Positions 1 to 8,134 are shown, counted from the stretch's first letter. The stretch is DNA of 47,974 nucleotides from an uncultured Alphaproteobacteria bacterium (GCA_902605135.1 CACLBK010000006.1:1-47974), one strand, 5' to 3'. Made by a program: numbers and translations. Notes: generated from the sequence alone by a model not told the origin.

Positions 1-38
1 TTATTCATGATAAAGTTCCTAATAGTTGGTATTTATAA
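1..38 (+). CDS. ureD: Urease accessory protein UreD, extreme C-terminus (partial)
   Basis: The frame ending in TAA at 36-38 reads IHDKVPNSWYL and then stops directly before the ureA ATG. UreD proteins typically end in a short Pro-x-x-Trp tail, and ureD usually precedes ureA in alphaproteobacteria, so this is probably the last 11 residues of UreD, the scaffold that works with UreF and UreG in nickel insertion. Only this tail is visible, so the call rests on the PxxW-like ending and on synteny. Confidence 0.5.
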   Translation, partial: IHDKVPNSWYL

Positions 39-341
39 ATGAAATTAACACCAAGAGAAAAAGATAAGTTAATGGTGAGTATGGCAGCTAATGTTGCCAG
101 AAACCGCTTAGAAAGAGGAGTTAAACTTAATTATCCAGAAGCTATAGCTTTGATAACAGATTTTGTCATAGAAGGTGCAAGAGATGGAAAAATGGTATCA
201 GAATTAATGGAAACAGGCGCTCATGTTGTAAAAAAAGAAGATTGTATGGATGGAATTCAAGATATGATTCCAGAAGTACAGGTTGAAGCTACATTTCCTG
301 ATGGAACAAAATTAGTAACAGTACATAAGCCAATTAGATAA
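39..341 (+). CDS. ureA: Urease gamma subunit
   Basis: UreA is the small structural subunit of the nickel enzyme that hydrolyses urea to ammonia and carbamate in the cytoplasm. The 100-residue product has the full usual length and begins [11 protein letters not shown], the standard UreA N-terminus; the segment around [10 protein letters not shown] and the ending VTVHKPIR also fit the family. Subunits are separate (gamma, beta, alpha), as in most bacteria, rather than fused as in Helicobacter. The stop overlaps the ureB ATG by one base, indicating translational coupling. Confidence 0.97.
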   Translation: MKLTPREKDKLMVSMAANVARNRLERGVKLNYPEAIALITDFVIEGARDGKMVSELMETGAHVVKKEDCMDGIQDMIPEVQVEATFPDGTKLVTVHKPIR

Positions 342-649
342 TGAAACCAGGAGAAGTTATAACAAGACAAAATAGTGATATTAATTTGAATGATCAAACA
401 CAAGCAATCACTTTAAAAGTTTCAAATAGTGGAGATCGTCCTATACAGGTTGGAAGTCATTATCATTTTGCTGAAACAAATGAATATTTAAAATTTGATA
501 GAGAAAAATCAAATGGTATGCGCTTAGACATACCGTCTGGTACCGCTGTTCGGTTTGAACCAGGTCAATCAAAAGATGTAGAATTAATTCCAATAAGTGG
601 AGATAGAAAGATATTTGGTTTTAATAAGAAAGTAATGGGTCAATTATAA
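341..649 (+). CDS. ureB: Urease beta subunit
   Basis: This structural beta subunit packs against UreC in the (UreABC)3 holoenzyme. The 102-residue product has the family motifs MKPGEVI at the N-terminus, then [15 protein letters not shown], and [15 protein letters not shown] in the second half. Start and stop each overlap a neighbour by one base (shared A of ATG/TAATG), so gamma, beta and alpha are probably made in equal amounts from one message. Confidence 0.97.
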   Translation: MKPGEVITRQNSDINLNDQTQAITLKVSNSGDRPIQVGSHYHFAETNEYLKFDREKSNGMRLDIPSGTAVRFEPGQSKDVELIPISGDRKIFGFNKKVMGQL

Positions 650-2355
650 TGAAAAAAATAAAAAGAGAAGCTTATGCCGATATGTATGGCCCAACAACTG
701 GAGATAAAATTAGACTTGCTGACACAGAACTTTTTATTGAAGTAGAAAAAGATTTAACAACTTACGGTGAAGAAGTAAAATTTGGTGGAGGAAAAGTCAT
801 TCGAGATGGAATGGGGCAGTCTCAAGTATCCCGACAAGATGGTGCGGTCGATACAGTTATAACAAACGCTTTAATTGTTGATGTAAAAGGAATTTATAAA
901 GCTGATATTGGTCTTAAAGATGGTTTAATTAATGAGATTGGAAAGGCTGGTAATCCAGATACACAACCAAATGTAAATATTATTATAGGACCTGGAACAG
1001 AAATTATTGCCGGTGAGGGAAAAATTATTACAGCAGGAGGCTTTGATAGTCATATTCATTTTATTTGCCCTCAACAAATTGATGATGCACTTCATTCAGG
1101 TATAACAACGATGTTAGGGGGAGGAACTGGTCCTGCTCATGGAACATTAGCAACAACTGTTACCCCGGGACCATGGCACATAGAGAGAATGATACAATCA
1201 GCTGATGCTTTTTCTATGAACTTAGCTTTTGCAGGTAAAGGAAATAGTTCATTACCAAAAGCTCTCGAAGAACAAGTAATTGCAGGAGCAAGTTCTCTCA
1301 AATTACATGAAGATTGGGGTACAACTCCAGCAGCTATCGATAATTGTTTAAATGTTGCTGATGATCATGACATACAAGTTATGATTCATACTGATACATT
1401 AAATGAAAGTGGATTTGTAGAAAGCACGATTAAGGCAATTAATGGAAGAACTATTCACGCTTTTCACACAGAGGGAGCAGGAGGAGGTCATGCGCCTGAT
1501 ATTATAAAAGTATGTGGTGAAGAATATGTTATTCCATCTTCTACTAACCCAACAAGACCTTACACTGTTAATACAGTTGAGGAGCACTTAGATATGTTAA
1601 TGGTTTGTCATCACCTTGATAAATCAATACCTGAAGATGTTGCATTTGCTGAAAGTCGAATTCGAAAAGAAACAATTGCCGCTGAAGATATACTGCATGA
1701 TATGGGTGCATTTTCAATTATTGCATCTGATAGTCAAGCAATGGGTCGTGTTGGTGAAGTTATTATAAGAACATGGCAAACAGCACATAAAATGAAAGTG
1801 CAACGTGGACAATTAAAGGAAGAGCAGGGTGATAATGATAATTTACGTGTTAAACGTTATATTGCAAAATATACAATTAATCCTGCCATTGCTCATGGTA
1901 TTTCCGATCATATTGGCAGTATTGAAAAAAATAAACGTGCCGATATAGTCATTTGGGATACTGCTTTTTTTGGTGTTAAACCTGAAATGGTTTTGCAAGG
2001 TGGAAGTATTTCTTGTTCGCAAATGGGTGATCCTAATGCTTCTATTCCAACACCTCAACCTGTGTATTCTCGGCCAATGTTTTCTTCTTTTGGAAAATCA
2101 TTAGAAAAATCTACTGCAACATTTGTAAGTAAAGCTTCTTTAGATAAAAATTCATTCAAAAATTCTGGAATTAGCAAATCTTTATTGCCAGTTAAAAATA
2201 TTAGAAAAATTTCTAAAAAAGATATGGTATTAAATGATTATTGTCCAAATATAGAAGTTAATCCAGAAACTTATGAAGTTAAGGCAGATGGAGAATTAAT
2301 TACCTGTGAACCAGCTAAAATACTACCTTTAGCTCAACGTTATTTCATGTATTAA
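649..2355 (+). CDS. ureC: Urease alpha subunit, catalytic
   Basis: UreC carries the di-nickel active site. All ligands are present, each one residue later than in the Klebsiella enzyme: His135 and His137 (SHIHF), the Lys218 that is carbamylated and His220 (KLHEDWG), His247 ([12 protein letters not shown]), His273 ([12 protein letters not shown]), the flap-region His321/His322 (MVCHHLD) and Asp361 ([10 protein letters not shown]). The 568-residue length is normal. Nothing is truncated or substituted, so an active urease is expected. It lies in the ureABC(D)EFG operon and relies on the downstream accessory genes for nickel loading. Confidence 0.98.
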   Translation: MKKIKREAYADMYGPTTGDKIRLADTELFIEVEKDLTTYGEEVKFGGGKVIRDGMGQSQVSRQDGAVDTVITNALIVDVKGIYKADIGLKDGLINEIGKAGNPDTQPNVNIIIGPGTEIIAGEGKIITAGGFDSHIHFICPQQIDDALHSGITTMLGGGTGPAHGTLATTVTPGPWHIERMIQSADAFSMNLAFAGKGNSSLPKALEEQVIAGASSLKLHEDWGTTPAAIDNCLNVADDHDIQVMIHTDTLNESGFVESTIKAINGRTIHAFHTEGAGGGHAPDIIKVCGEEYVIPSSTNPTRPYTVNTVEEHLDMLMVCHHLDKSIPEDVAFAESRIRKETIAAEDILHDMGAFSIIASDSQAMGRVGEVIIRTWQTAHKMKVQRGQLKEEQGDNDNLRVKRYIAKYTINPAIAHGISDHIGSIEKNKRADIVIWDTAFFGVKPEMVLQGGSISCSQMGDPNASIPTPQPVYSRPMFSSFGKSLEKSTATFVSKASLDKNSFKNSGISKSLLPVKNIRKISKKDMVLNDYCPNIEVNPETYEVKADGELITCEPAKILPLAQRYFMY

Positions 2356-2360
2356 ATTTT

Positions 2361-2807
2361 ATGCAAACAGCTTTTAAAATAACAGATCACAAAGATGCTA
2401 GTAAAAATATACAAGATGAAATTACTTTATCTTATGAAGAACGATTTATACGACGAAAAAAATTAACAACAGACAATGGTACAGAATTTTTAGTTAATCT
2501 AGAAGAAACAGTCAGTATGGATGAAGATCATTATTTTGAATTAGAAAATGGAAATTTAATTCAAGTAGTGTCAAAAGAAGAAAATTTGATTGAAATTACA
2601 GGTAATAATTTAAAACATATTATTTGGCATATTGGCAACAGGCATTTACCTTGTCAAATTGAAAAGAACAGAATTCTTATTCAAGATGATGCTGTAATTT
2701 TAGATATGATTTTAAAACTACACGGGAATGTAAAAAAAGTTTTTGAAAAATTTAAACCTGAAGGTGGAGCCTACGGTATGGGACGTACTCATAGTCATAA
2801 ACACTAA
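2361..2807 (+). CDS. ureE: Urease accessory protein UreE, nickel metallochaperone
   Basis: UreE delivers nickel to the UreDFG-apourease complex. The 148-residue product has the N-terminal beta-sandwich followed by a ferredoxin-like domain, with the metal-binding histidine in IIWHIGNRHLPCQIE. The tail GRTHSHKH is a short histidine-containing end, much shorter than the His-rich tails of some enterobacterial homologues. It starts 5 nt after ureC stops. Confidence 0.93.
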   Translation: MQTAFKITDHKDASKNIQDEITLSYEERFIRRKKLTTDNGTEFLVNLEETVSMDEDHYFELENGNLIQVVSKEENLIEITGNNLKHIIWHIGNRHLPCQIEKNRILIQDDAVILDMILKLHGNVKKVFEKFKPEGGAYGMGRTHSHKH

Positions 2808-2808
2808 A

Positions 2809-3444
2809 ATGAAAAAAATAAAAGATCCTTTACAAATATTACAAATATGGTTTTCATCATCTTTTCCTGTTGGTTCCTACGCATACTCACATGGTTTGGA
2901 AGCACTAATAGATGATGATAAAATTAAAAATAGAGATGATGTCAGAGAATATTTAAAAGCATTATTATTTTATGGCAGTCTTCGAAATGATTATATTTTT
3001 TTAAAATCTGTATATATGGGTGAAGAAATTAATGACTTAATTTTAGCAAGTGCCTCTTCAAAAGAAAGACATACAGAAATGATTGATATGGGTAATTCAT
3101 TTCGAAAAATAATGAAAGATAGTTGGGAGCTAGTATTAGAAGAAAATACATCTTTTGTTTATTGTATTAGCAAAGCAGCTCTTCATTTTAATATAAAATT
3201 TGATGACTTAATTAAATTTTATCTCCAGTCATATATTTCAAACTTAATTAATGTTTGTGTAAAGCATATTCCTATGTCACAAAAAGATGGACAAATATTA
3301 AATGTTAATTTTATTGATCAAATACAAAAATTTTTAGATCAATCATACCAATTAACTCTTAAAGATATTGGAACGAGTTTTTTTATTGGTGATATTTTTG
3401 CAATTAAACATGAAAATTTAGATTCAAGGATTTATTTAACATGA
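2809..3444 (+). CDS. ureF: Urease accessory protein UreF
   Basis: UreF acts with UreD and UreG as a gatekeeper for GTP-dependent nickel insertion. The product is about 211 residues, all-alpha, with the family signature [21 protein letters not shown] near the N-terminus. The frame stays open upstream to 2743, but that part overlaps ureE; the ATG at 2809, one base after the ureE stop, puts the family N-terminus in place and is chosen as the start. The stop overlaps the ureG ATG (ATGA). Confidence 0.93.
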   Translation: MKKIKDPLQILQIWFSSSFPVGSYAYSHGLEALIDDDKIKNRDDVREYLKALLFYGSLRNDYIFLKSVYMGEEINDLILASASSKERHTEMIDMGNSFRKIMKDSWELVLEENTSFVYCISKAALHFNIKFDDLIKFYLQSYISNLINVCVKHIPMSQKDGQILNVNFIDQIQKFLDQSYQLTLKDIGTSFFIGDIFAIKHENLDSRIYLT

Positions 3445-4052
3445 ACAATATAAATGGTCCGTTAAAAGTTGGTATAGGTGGAGGAATAGGAACAGGAAAA
3501 ACTAGCTTAACAGAAGCTTTATGCCGTCATTTATCAAACAGAATTTCAATGGCAGTAATATCAAATGATATTTATACAACTGAAGATGCAGAATATTTAA
3601 TGAGAGCTCAAGTTCTTCCTATGGAAAGAATTAAAGGCGTTGAAACAGGTGGGTGTCCCCATACGGCTATCCGAGAAGATTGTTCAATTAATTTACTAGC
3701 CGTTGATGAAATGAAAAATAAATTTCCTGATTTAGAATTAATACTTATTGAATCAGGTGGCGATAATTTGGCAGCTACTTTTAGTCCAGAGTTAGTCGAT
3801 TTAACAATTTATATGATTGATGTTGCCCAAGGAGCTGACATTCCAAGAAAAAAAGCTCCGGCAATAAAAAAATCAGATTTGTTGGTAGTTAATAAAGTTG
3901 ATTTAGCACCTCATGTCGATGTTAATATTGATCAAATGGAAGAGGATGTAAAGGAAGCCAGAAATGGGTTACCATATGTTTTCGGTGAAATGAAAAATAA
4001 TAACGGAATAGAAAAAATTTCTGACTTCTTAATTTCTCAAGGTGGGATTTAA
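3441..4052 (+). CDS. ureG: Urease accessory GTPase UreG
   Basis: UreG is the SIMIBI-class GTPase that powers nickel transfer from UreE to urease. Visible motifs are the P-loop GGGIGTGKT (residues 13-21), the nickel-binding CPH (Cys72-Pro-His74) within [19 protein letters not shown], and the guanine-specificity motif NKVDL. At 203 residues it is of normal size. It is the last gene of the urease operon; its 3' end overlaps the convergent gene at 4049-4309 by 4 nt and no terminator is seen between them. Confidence 0.97.
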   Translation: MNNINGPLKVGIGGGIGTGKTSLTEALCRHLSNRISMAVISNDIYTTEDAEYLMRAQVLPMERIKGVETGGCPHTAIREDCSINLLAVDEMKNKFPDLELILIESGGDNLAATFSPELVDLTIYMIDVAQGADIPRKKAPAIKKSDLLVVNKVDLAPHVDVNIDQMEEDVKEARNGLPYVFGEMKNNNGIEKISDFLISQGGI

Positions 4053-4309
4053 TATTCTTGCTTCTCTAAAGTGTACACAGTGTCTGTACTATTAAATTTT
4101 GAATCAAATTCTTTTGATTTTGGATCTTCAAATAAAGCATAAAATTTATCTTGGTCAGTAACATTTGCCATACTAATAACATGACCATCTTTTACAAAAG
4201 CCATATCAAAGCCATCTGTGTATTTAGCTATATCTTCTTTAAAGTAATTATATAATTCCATATAATCATCTTTGGTAAATGTTCCTTTCGTAACTACACA
4301 TAAGTTCAT
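4049..4309 (-). CDS. Unknown 86-residue protein behind a SAM-type riboswitch
   Basis: I do not recognise this protein by name. It is small and acidic, with no signal peptide or membrane segment, and its hydrophobic pattern suggests alternating strands and helices of about 85 residues, as in small ferredoxin-like or antibiotic-biosynthesis-monooxygenase-fold proteins; that fold guess is weak. The ATG at 4307-4309 has a GGAG-containing site about 8 nt upstream. Directly upstream lie an intrinsic terminator and a SAM-II/SAM-V-like aptamer, so expression should fall when S-adenosylmethionine is abundant. That implies a role tied to methionine, SAM or methyl-group metabolism, by inference only. 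Confidence 0.75.
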   Translation of the reverse strand: MNLCVVTKGTFTKDDYMELYNYFKEDIAKYTDGFDMAFVKDGHVISMANVTDQDKFYALFEDPKSKEFDSKFNSTDTVYTLEKQEY

Positions 4310-4326
4310 ATTTTCTCCATTTATTC

Positions 4327-4363
4327 AAAAAAAAATCCTCACCATTTCTCTTAATGGGAGGAT
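4327..4363 (-). terminator. Intrinsic terminator in the leader of the 86-residue gene
   Basis: Read on the minus strand, ATCCTC-CCATT pairs with AATGG-T-GAGGAT: 6 bp plus 5 bp around one bulged T, with a loop of about 6 nt, followed by nine T. It ends about 17 nt before the ATG of the downstream gene, so it is a leader attenuator rather than a gene-end terminator. The 5' arm contains CTC, the same trinucleotide that the aptamer uses in its pseudoknot. Confidence 0.85.
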
Positions 4364-4377
4364 AATTTTATACGTAT

Positions 4378-4421
4378 CTCATTTTAGCTGCTCGTGAACC
4401 GCAATAGAGTCAAATCGTTCT
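4378..4421 (-). ncRNA. SAM-II/SAM-V-like riboswitch aptamer
   Basis: On the minus strand a short P1 (GAAC 4420-4417 with GTTC 4399-4396) encloses the loop ATTTGACTCTATTGC, followed after 7 nt by GCTAAAATGAG. From memory, the SAM-II core has a loop of the form ATTTAACCGTATTGC and a tail of the form GCTAAAAAGG, with the loop CC pairing the tail GG. Here the pair is changed on both sides: loop CTC (4409-4407) pairs with tail GAG (4380-4378), which is compensatory. The position in a leader just before an intrinsic terminator supports a regulatory RNA. P1 is short; SAM-V versus SAM-II cannot be settled by eye. Confidence 0.72.
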
Positions 4422-4470
4422 AACAATTACATAATACATATTTGTTACAATTCAATTAAATCTTATAATG

Positions 4471-4500
4471 TTATCAATATTAATTAGTTCTTATTGATAA
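4471..4500. promoter_or_regulatory. Inverted repeat between two divergent small genes
   Basis: TTATCAATA (4471-4479) and TATTGATAA (4492-4500) form a perfect 9-bp inverted repeat with a 12-nt spacer. It lies in the 237-bp gap between divergently transcribed genes, upstream of both the riboswitch leader and the 94-residue gene, which fits a regulator site. It is AT-rich, so chance is possible. Confidence 0.35.
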
Positions 4501-4546
4501 AAGTTAATCTATTTGAAGTTTTGATTACAAAACCTATATTTTTATT

Positions 4547-4831
4547 ATGAAAATTTTAGATAATATAAATAACTTTTTTACTCAAAATACAAAAAAGTCA
4601 GATGAAGAGCATACTATTCCTGAAAATCTTCGAAGCAAAGAATTAGAATGGAAATTAGCTCTACTTGTAAGAAATATCGATGATGTTGAAGATATAGATC
4701 TAAAATTTGTTAGTGTTTCCAAAATAGATATGGGTACCAAAAAAGATTTATTTACATCTTATAGGTTGGATTTCAATGGAAGAGAAAAATTAAATCAATT
4801 CAAAAAAAAATACAAAAATATACTTCTGTAA
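4547..4831 (+). CDS. Hypothetical protein, 94 residues
   Basis: I do not recognise it. The product is soluble-looking and charged, with no signal peptide or membrane helix. The N-terminal half is polar (NTKKSDEEH) and the C-terminus is lysine-rich (KKKYKN). It stands alone between a divergent riboswitch-controlled gene and a convergent membrane-protein gene. The ATG at 4547 lacks a strong Shine-Dalgarno sequence. Codon use looks like the neighbours, so it is probably a real gene, but function is unknown. Confidence 0.6.
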   Translation: MKILDNINNFFTQNTKKSDEEHTIPENLRSKELEWKLALLVRNIDDVEDIDLKFVSVSKIDMGTKKDLFTSYRLDFNGREKLNQFKKKYKNILL

Positions 4832-4860
4832 AAAATATTTAATAAAATAATTTATAAATC

Positions 4861-5265
4861 TTATTCGTATTTATCAGAATACAAATAAGGTATGCCAATA
4901 ACTAAAATAATATAGAAGATCATAAAACCAGCTATTAGTGGAAAAACTTCACCGGCAGGCACTGTACTAAATGGGCCTAAAACAAATCCATAAATCACAA
5001 AAAGAATATTTAAACCTACTAAATAATACCCACCACTTCTTTTCATGCTGTACAACATATAAATTGTGTAAGCGATTGCTAACTGAAAGATGATACTTAC
5101 AATAAAATCTAGAGTTGAGAGTTGAACATTAAAATCTCCTACAGGCGGCTGAACACCTTGTCCTGAAAAATACCCATAAGATATACGGTAGGTAGTATCA
5201 ATAAAATCAAGTGAAATTAGAATTAACATAATCCAATGTAATGGCTTAAATAGTGTTTCTTTCAT
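4861..5265 (-). CDS. Hypothetical integral membrane protein, 134 residues
   Basis: Four hydrophobic segments can be seen (around residues 10-27, 48-68, 78-96 and 108-128), with a short polar loop between the first two. No family signature is recognised. It is transcribed in the same direction as the ion channel gene at 5297-6001, whose stop lies 31 nt upstream of this start, so the two may be co-transcribed. An accessory role to the channel is possible but unsupported by any motif. Confidence 0.65.
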   Translation of the reverse strand: MKETLFKPLHWIMLILISLDFIDTTYRISYGYFSGQGVQPPVGDFNVQLSTLDFIVSIIFQLAIAYTIYMLYSMKRSGGYYLVGLNILFVIYGFVLGPFSTVPAGEVFPLIAGFMIFYIILVIGIPYLYSDKYE

Positions 5266-5296
5266 ATTTACTAATTACTATTTTATTTATGATTCT

Positions 5297-6001
5297 CTAA
5301 TTATTATTTTTCTCATTATCATGCTGATGGTTAACAACATCAACAAGAATAGCTATGACAAGGTTTAAAATTGTTATTGAGCAAATAGAGATAAAAGAAA
5401 AAAAATAGATCCAAGACCACCAATATATTGCTTGCATAGGCAACATAACATTCTCCCAGCTTGATAAAGTTAAAACTTGAAAGAGTGTAATAAGCGAGAT
5501 ACCGAGATCAGCCCATCTCTCTGGATCATCATCTCCAAAAAGAATAGAACCCATTGTAGCGTAAATATAAAGTATTATAAAAAGAAGCAAACTTACAAAA
5601 AATACTCTTTTAATTGATGCAAGAATAGCTTCAATAATTTTTTTTAATTCAGGAATTACAGATATCAATCGCAAGACTCTGAATATGCGAAGAAGACGTA
5701 AAACTAGGAAACTAGAATTATTGGGTATTGGTATAAGAGAAATAGCAACAATTATTGTATCAAATACATTCCAACCATCTTTTAAAAAATTCTTCTTTTC
5801 TTTTTCACCTATAAAACGAATGAGTATCTCAATAACAAAGAACACGGTAATTGCATAATCAAGCAAGTGAATAGTATTTAAAAAAATAGGATCTAATTGA
5901 TATGTAGTGGCACCAATCAAAATAGCATTAAGAATAATAATAATAACAACAGAAAATTGAAAAATACGATTATCTTTTAATTTAGAGAAAAAATCTATCA
6001 T
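5297..6001 (-). CDS. Voltage-gated-type cation channel, single-domain (BacNav-like)
   Basis: This is a six-helix ion-transport protein of 234 residues, the layout of NaChBac-type homotetrameric channels. The voltage-sensor S4 is plain: Arg102, Arg105, Arg108 and Arg111 at every third position (RLLRIFRVLRL). A pore helix and filter follow at residues 174-184, FQVLTLSSWEN. The bacterial sodium-channel filter is TLESWAS or similar; here the filter glutamate is Ser180 and a glutamate appears at 183 after the Trp, so selectivity may differ. S6 ends in ILNLVIAILVDVV. The channel has only a short polar cytoplasmic tail, with no long coiled coil. It overlaps nothing and sits 6 nt from the alkB-like gene upstream. 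Confidence 0.85.
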   Translation of the reverse strand: MIDFFSKLKDNRIFQFSVVIIIILNAILIGATTYQLDPIFLNTIHLLDYAITVFFVIEILIRFIGEKEKKNFLKDGWNVFDTIIVAISLIPIPNNSSFLVLRLLRIFRVLRLISVIPELKKIIEAILASIKRVFFVSLLLFIILYIYATMGSILFGDDDPERWADLGISLITLFQVLTLSSWENVMLPMQAIYWWSWIYFFSFISICSITILNLVIAILVDVVNHQHDNEKNNN

Positions 6002-6007
6002 ATTTAA

Positions 6008-7027
6008 TTAAATAGTTTTTAAGTTATCAATTTTCCTATCCATCACAAAAAACCATAGAGGAGGGAGTAAAGCCATAATAAGCATGATGGAGTAATTTGC
6101 AGGCATCTCAATTGCTTTTTCTTCTTGAGATAAAAGAGGATAAGGCTTTGAAGCACTTTGATGATGTTCTGCATGAAGACCTAAATTAAATGTAGACCAA
6201 TTAGCTGAAATATGACGACTGTTCCAAGAATGTAAATCTGTAAATCTTTCATATCGTCCATTTTCTTTTGTTCTCTCTAAACCATAATGCTGAATATAAT
6301 TTACTAACTCCAATAAAATTATTGAGACAAATGAATGAGAGATCACAAAAACTAAACCATTAATACCTGAAATTAAATAAGCTAATGCTAAAAATAAAAA
6401 CTCTAATACAAAATAATGAATCATTCTATTTTGAAAACTAAAGGTATTTATTTTTTTTCTTTCGAGAATATTTTTTTCAATTTTCCATGAAGAAATTACA
6501 CTATTAATTATACAGCGAATAAAATAAAAATAAAAATTTTCTCCTCTTCTAGCAGTTGCGGGATCTTCTTTAGTTGCAACATTTAAATGATGTCCATAAA
6601 TATGTTCAATACGAAAATGCCCATAGCAACATAAAACAAGTAAAAATACTCCCATACTTCGCATAAATTTATTTTTACGATGAATAAGTTCGTGTGCAGT
6701 TGTAATTCCAATTGAACCTCCTGACATACCTACACCTGCTCCCAGAGCAGCGGCAGTTAGTAAATTAATGCTTGCAGAAGAGACAACAATTAAACCAAAA
6801 ATGATTAAAAATAATATGCAAGGAAGGATAATTAAAATAGAGAAATTGTGCAGAACATTTTCTTTTAATTCAACATCATCTTTACTTAAATAAGGTAATA
6901 CTAAATCAATTATTGGCACTAACACAAAAACCCATATAAAAGGTGAAATAGACCAAGAGGGATTAATTATTAGTCCTAAAGAGCTAGAAAAAATTAAAAT
7001 AAGTGGAGTTACAAGATAAAAAACCAT
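6008..7027 (-). CDS. alkB: AlkB-type integral-membrane non-haem di-iron hydroxylase
   Basis: A membrane hydroxylase of the fatty-acid-desaturase superfamily. The histidine boxes are HELIH (112-116), EHIYGHH (141-147) with the AlkB-like continuation VATKEDPATARRGE, the AlkB signature NYIQHYGLER (243-252), and LHAEHH (284-289). AlkB enzymes oxidise the terminal carbon of medium-chain alkanes and use rubredoxin as electron donor. At 339 residues it is shorter than well-studied AlkB proteins of about 400. No rubredoxin or rubredoxin reductase gene is in the window, so partners must be elsewhere. The real substrate could be another hydrophobic compound. Confidence 0.85.
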   Translation of the reverse strand: MVFYLVTPLILIFSSSLGLIINPSWSISPFIWVFVLVPIIDLVLPYLSKDDVELKENVLHNFSILIILPCILFLIIFGLIVVSSASINLLTAAALGAGVGMSGGSIGITTAHELIHRKNKFMRSMGVFLLVLCCYGHFRIEHIYGHHLNVATKEDPATARRGENFYFYFIRCIINSVISSWKIEKNILERKKINTFSFQNRMIHYFVLEFLFLALAYLISGINGLVFVISHSFVSIILLELVNYIQHYGLERTKENGRYERFTDLHSWNSRHISANWSTFNLGLHAEHHQSASKPYPLLSQEEKAIEMPANYSIMLIMALLPPLWFFVMDRKIDNLKTI

Positions 7028-7049
7028 TAAAATAATTATATATTATTTT

Positions 7050-7080
7050 TTTATTAAACTAATACTTAAAAAGTATAATT
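7050..7080 (+). promoter_or_regulatory. Possible promoter and small inverted repeat before the EamA gene
   Basis: A perfect -10 hexamer TATAAT lies at 7074-7079, 11 nt before the EamA ATG, with a weak TTATTA (7051-7056) 17 nt upstream of it. ATACTT (7062-7067) and AAGTAT (7071-7076) form a 6-bp inverted repeat overlapping the -10. If used, the transcript would be nearly leaderless. The AT-rich background makes this weak. Confidence 0.3.
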
Positions 7081-7090
7081 AGAAACAATA

Positions 7091-8026
7091 ATGAGTGATA
7101 ATATTAAGGGTCTTCTAATTCTCCTAGTAGGGGTTATACTTATATTCACACAAGATGTTTTAATTAAATATACCATTTTTGATGCAAGCTTAATGCAGAT
7201 ACTTGTTTTTAGAGGCTCTATAGGATTTTTATTACTAGCTGCTTATCTCGCTTATAATAAGCAATCTATTACCTTTCGTTCAGCTCATCCGTATATAGCA
7301 ATATTTAGAGGTTCAACTTTCTTTTTTGGCTTCACTATGTTTTTTATTTCTTTGAGTCAAATTACTCTTGCAGAGGCTACTAGTCTATTTTTTGTGAGTC
7401 CTTTTTTCATTACTATCTTTTCTTATTTTATATTAAAAAAAAAATTTGGAATAAATAGATTATTTTCTATTTGTATTGGGTTTAGCGGCACTATTCTAAT
7501 TATCAAGCCAGAATTTAATAATATAAATGTTTATATGTTTTTTCCTATAATCGCAGCTTGCTCTTATTCTTTGAGTATGGTTTTAGCTAAAAAAACTGCT
7601 GCCAATGATTCCTTATTTCAACAAACATTTCATGTCTATATTGGTGCCTTTATTGGCGGAAGTATAATTAGTATTTTAATTCATAATTATGATTTTAATT
7701 TATCTATTTTTTATATTTTAAGTAATCCATGGATATTTAATGATTACAGAACATTGGCATTAATAATTTTTATATCTATAGTTGGAGGTCTTGGTTTGTT
7801 TTGCCTAATTGGCGCTTATAGATTAGCTTCACCTCTTAGCTGTAGTATTTTGGAATATATTCATCTTATATTTGCGATAATTGTTGGGTATTTTATTTTT
7901 TCTGAAATTCCAGATTTATATTCATTTATTGGGATTTTTCTCATCGTCTCAAGTGGTATCTTTATTGTCTTTAGAGAAAATAAACTTGAAGAACTAGTAG
8001 TAGCTAAAACAACACTGAGAACATAA
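7091..8026 (+). CDS. EamA/DMT-family transporter
   Basis: A 311-residue protein with about ten hydrophobic segments arranged as two repeats of five, the drug/metabolite transporter fold. Family-like stretches include ITLAEATSLFFVSPFFITIF in the first repeat and LASPLSCSILEYIHLIFAIIVGYFIFSEIP in the second. Such proteins export or import small metabolites at the inner membrane; the substrate cannot be read from sequence. It is transcribed divergently from the alkB-like gene over a 63-bp gap. Confidence 0.88.
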   Translation: MSDNIKGLLILLVGVILIFTQDVLIKYTIFDASLMQILVFRGSIGFLLLAAYLAYNKQSITFRSAHPYIAIFRGSTFFFGFTMFFISLSQITLAEATSLFFVSPFFITIFSYFILKKKFGINRLFSICIGFSGTILIIKPEFNNINVYMFFPIIAACSYSLSMVLAKKTAANDSLFQQTFHVYIGAFIGGSIISILIHNYDFNLSIFYILSNPWIFNDYRTLALIIFISIVGGLGLFCLIGAYRLASPLSCSILEYIHLIFAIIVGYFIFSEIPDLYSFIGIFLIVSSGIFIVFRENKLEELVVAKTTLRT

Positions 8027-8033
8027 GGCTAAA

Positions 8034-8077
8034 TGGGGCAAAACTTCAGCAGTGGAGCTGACTTTATACCCCAAGTC
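8034..8077. other. Small stem-loop region after the EamA gene
   Basis: TGGGG (8034-8038) can pair with CCCCA (8069-8073), enclosing TCAGC/GCTGA (8046-8050 with 8057-8061); alternatively GACTT (8060-8064) pairs with AAGTC (8073-8077). The stretch is GC-richer than its surroundings. No T-tract follows, so it is not a standard terminator. Its function is unknown. Confidence 0.3.
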
Positions 8078-8134
8078 ATTATATTGTATCTTTTTACATT
8101 CTAAAACTATATTCATGCCAAAATTCAATAATAT

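Noticed and set aside
1399-2058. Minus-strand open frames inside ureC
   Set aside because: They are shadows of a fully conserved gene, with low-complexity Cys/Asn/Ser-rich translations and no family resemblance.
8034-8077. tRNA-like outline (D-arm-like CAGC/GCTG followed by an anticodon-arm-like GACTT/AAGTC)
   Set aside because: There is no T-arm, no acceptor stem and the loop sizes are wrong; kept only as an unexplained hairpin region.
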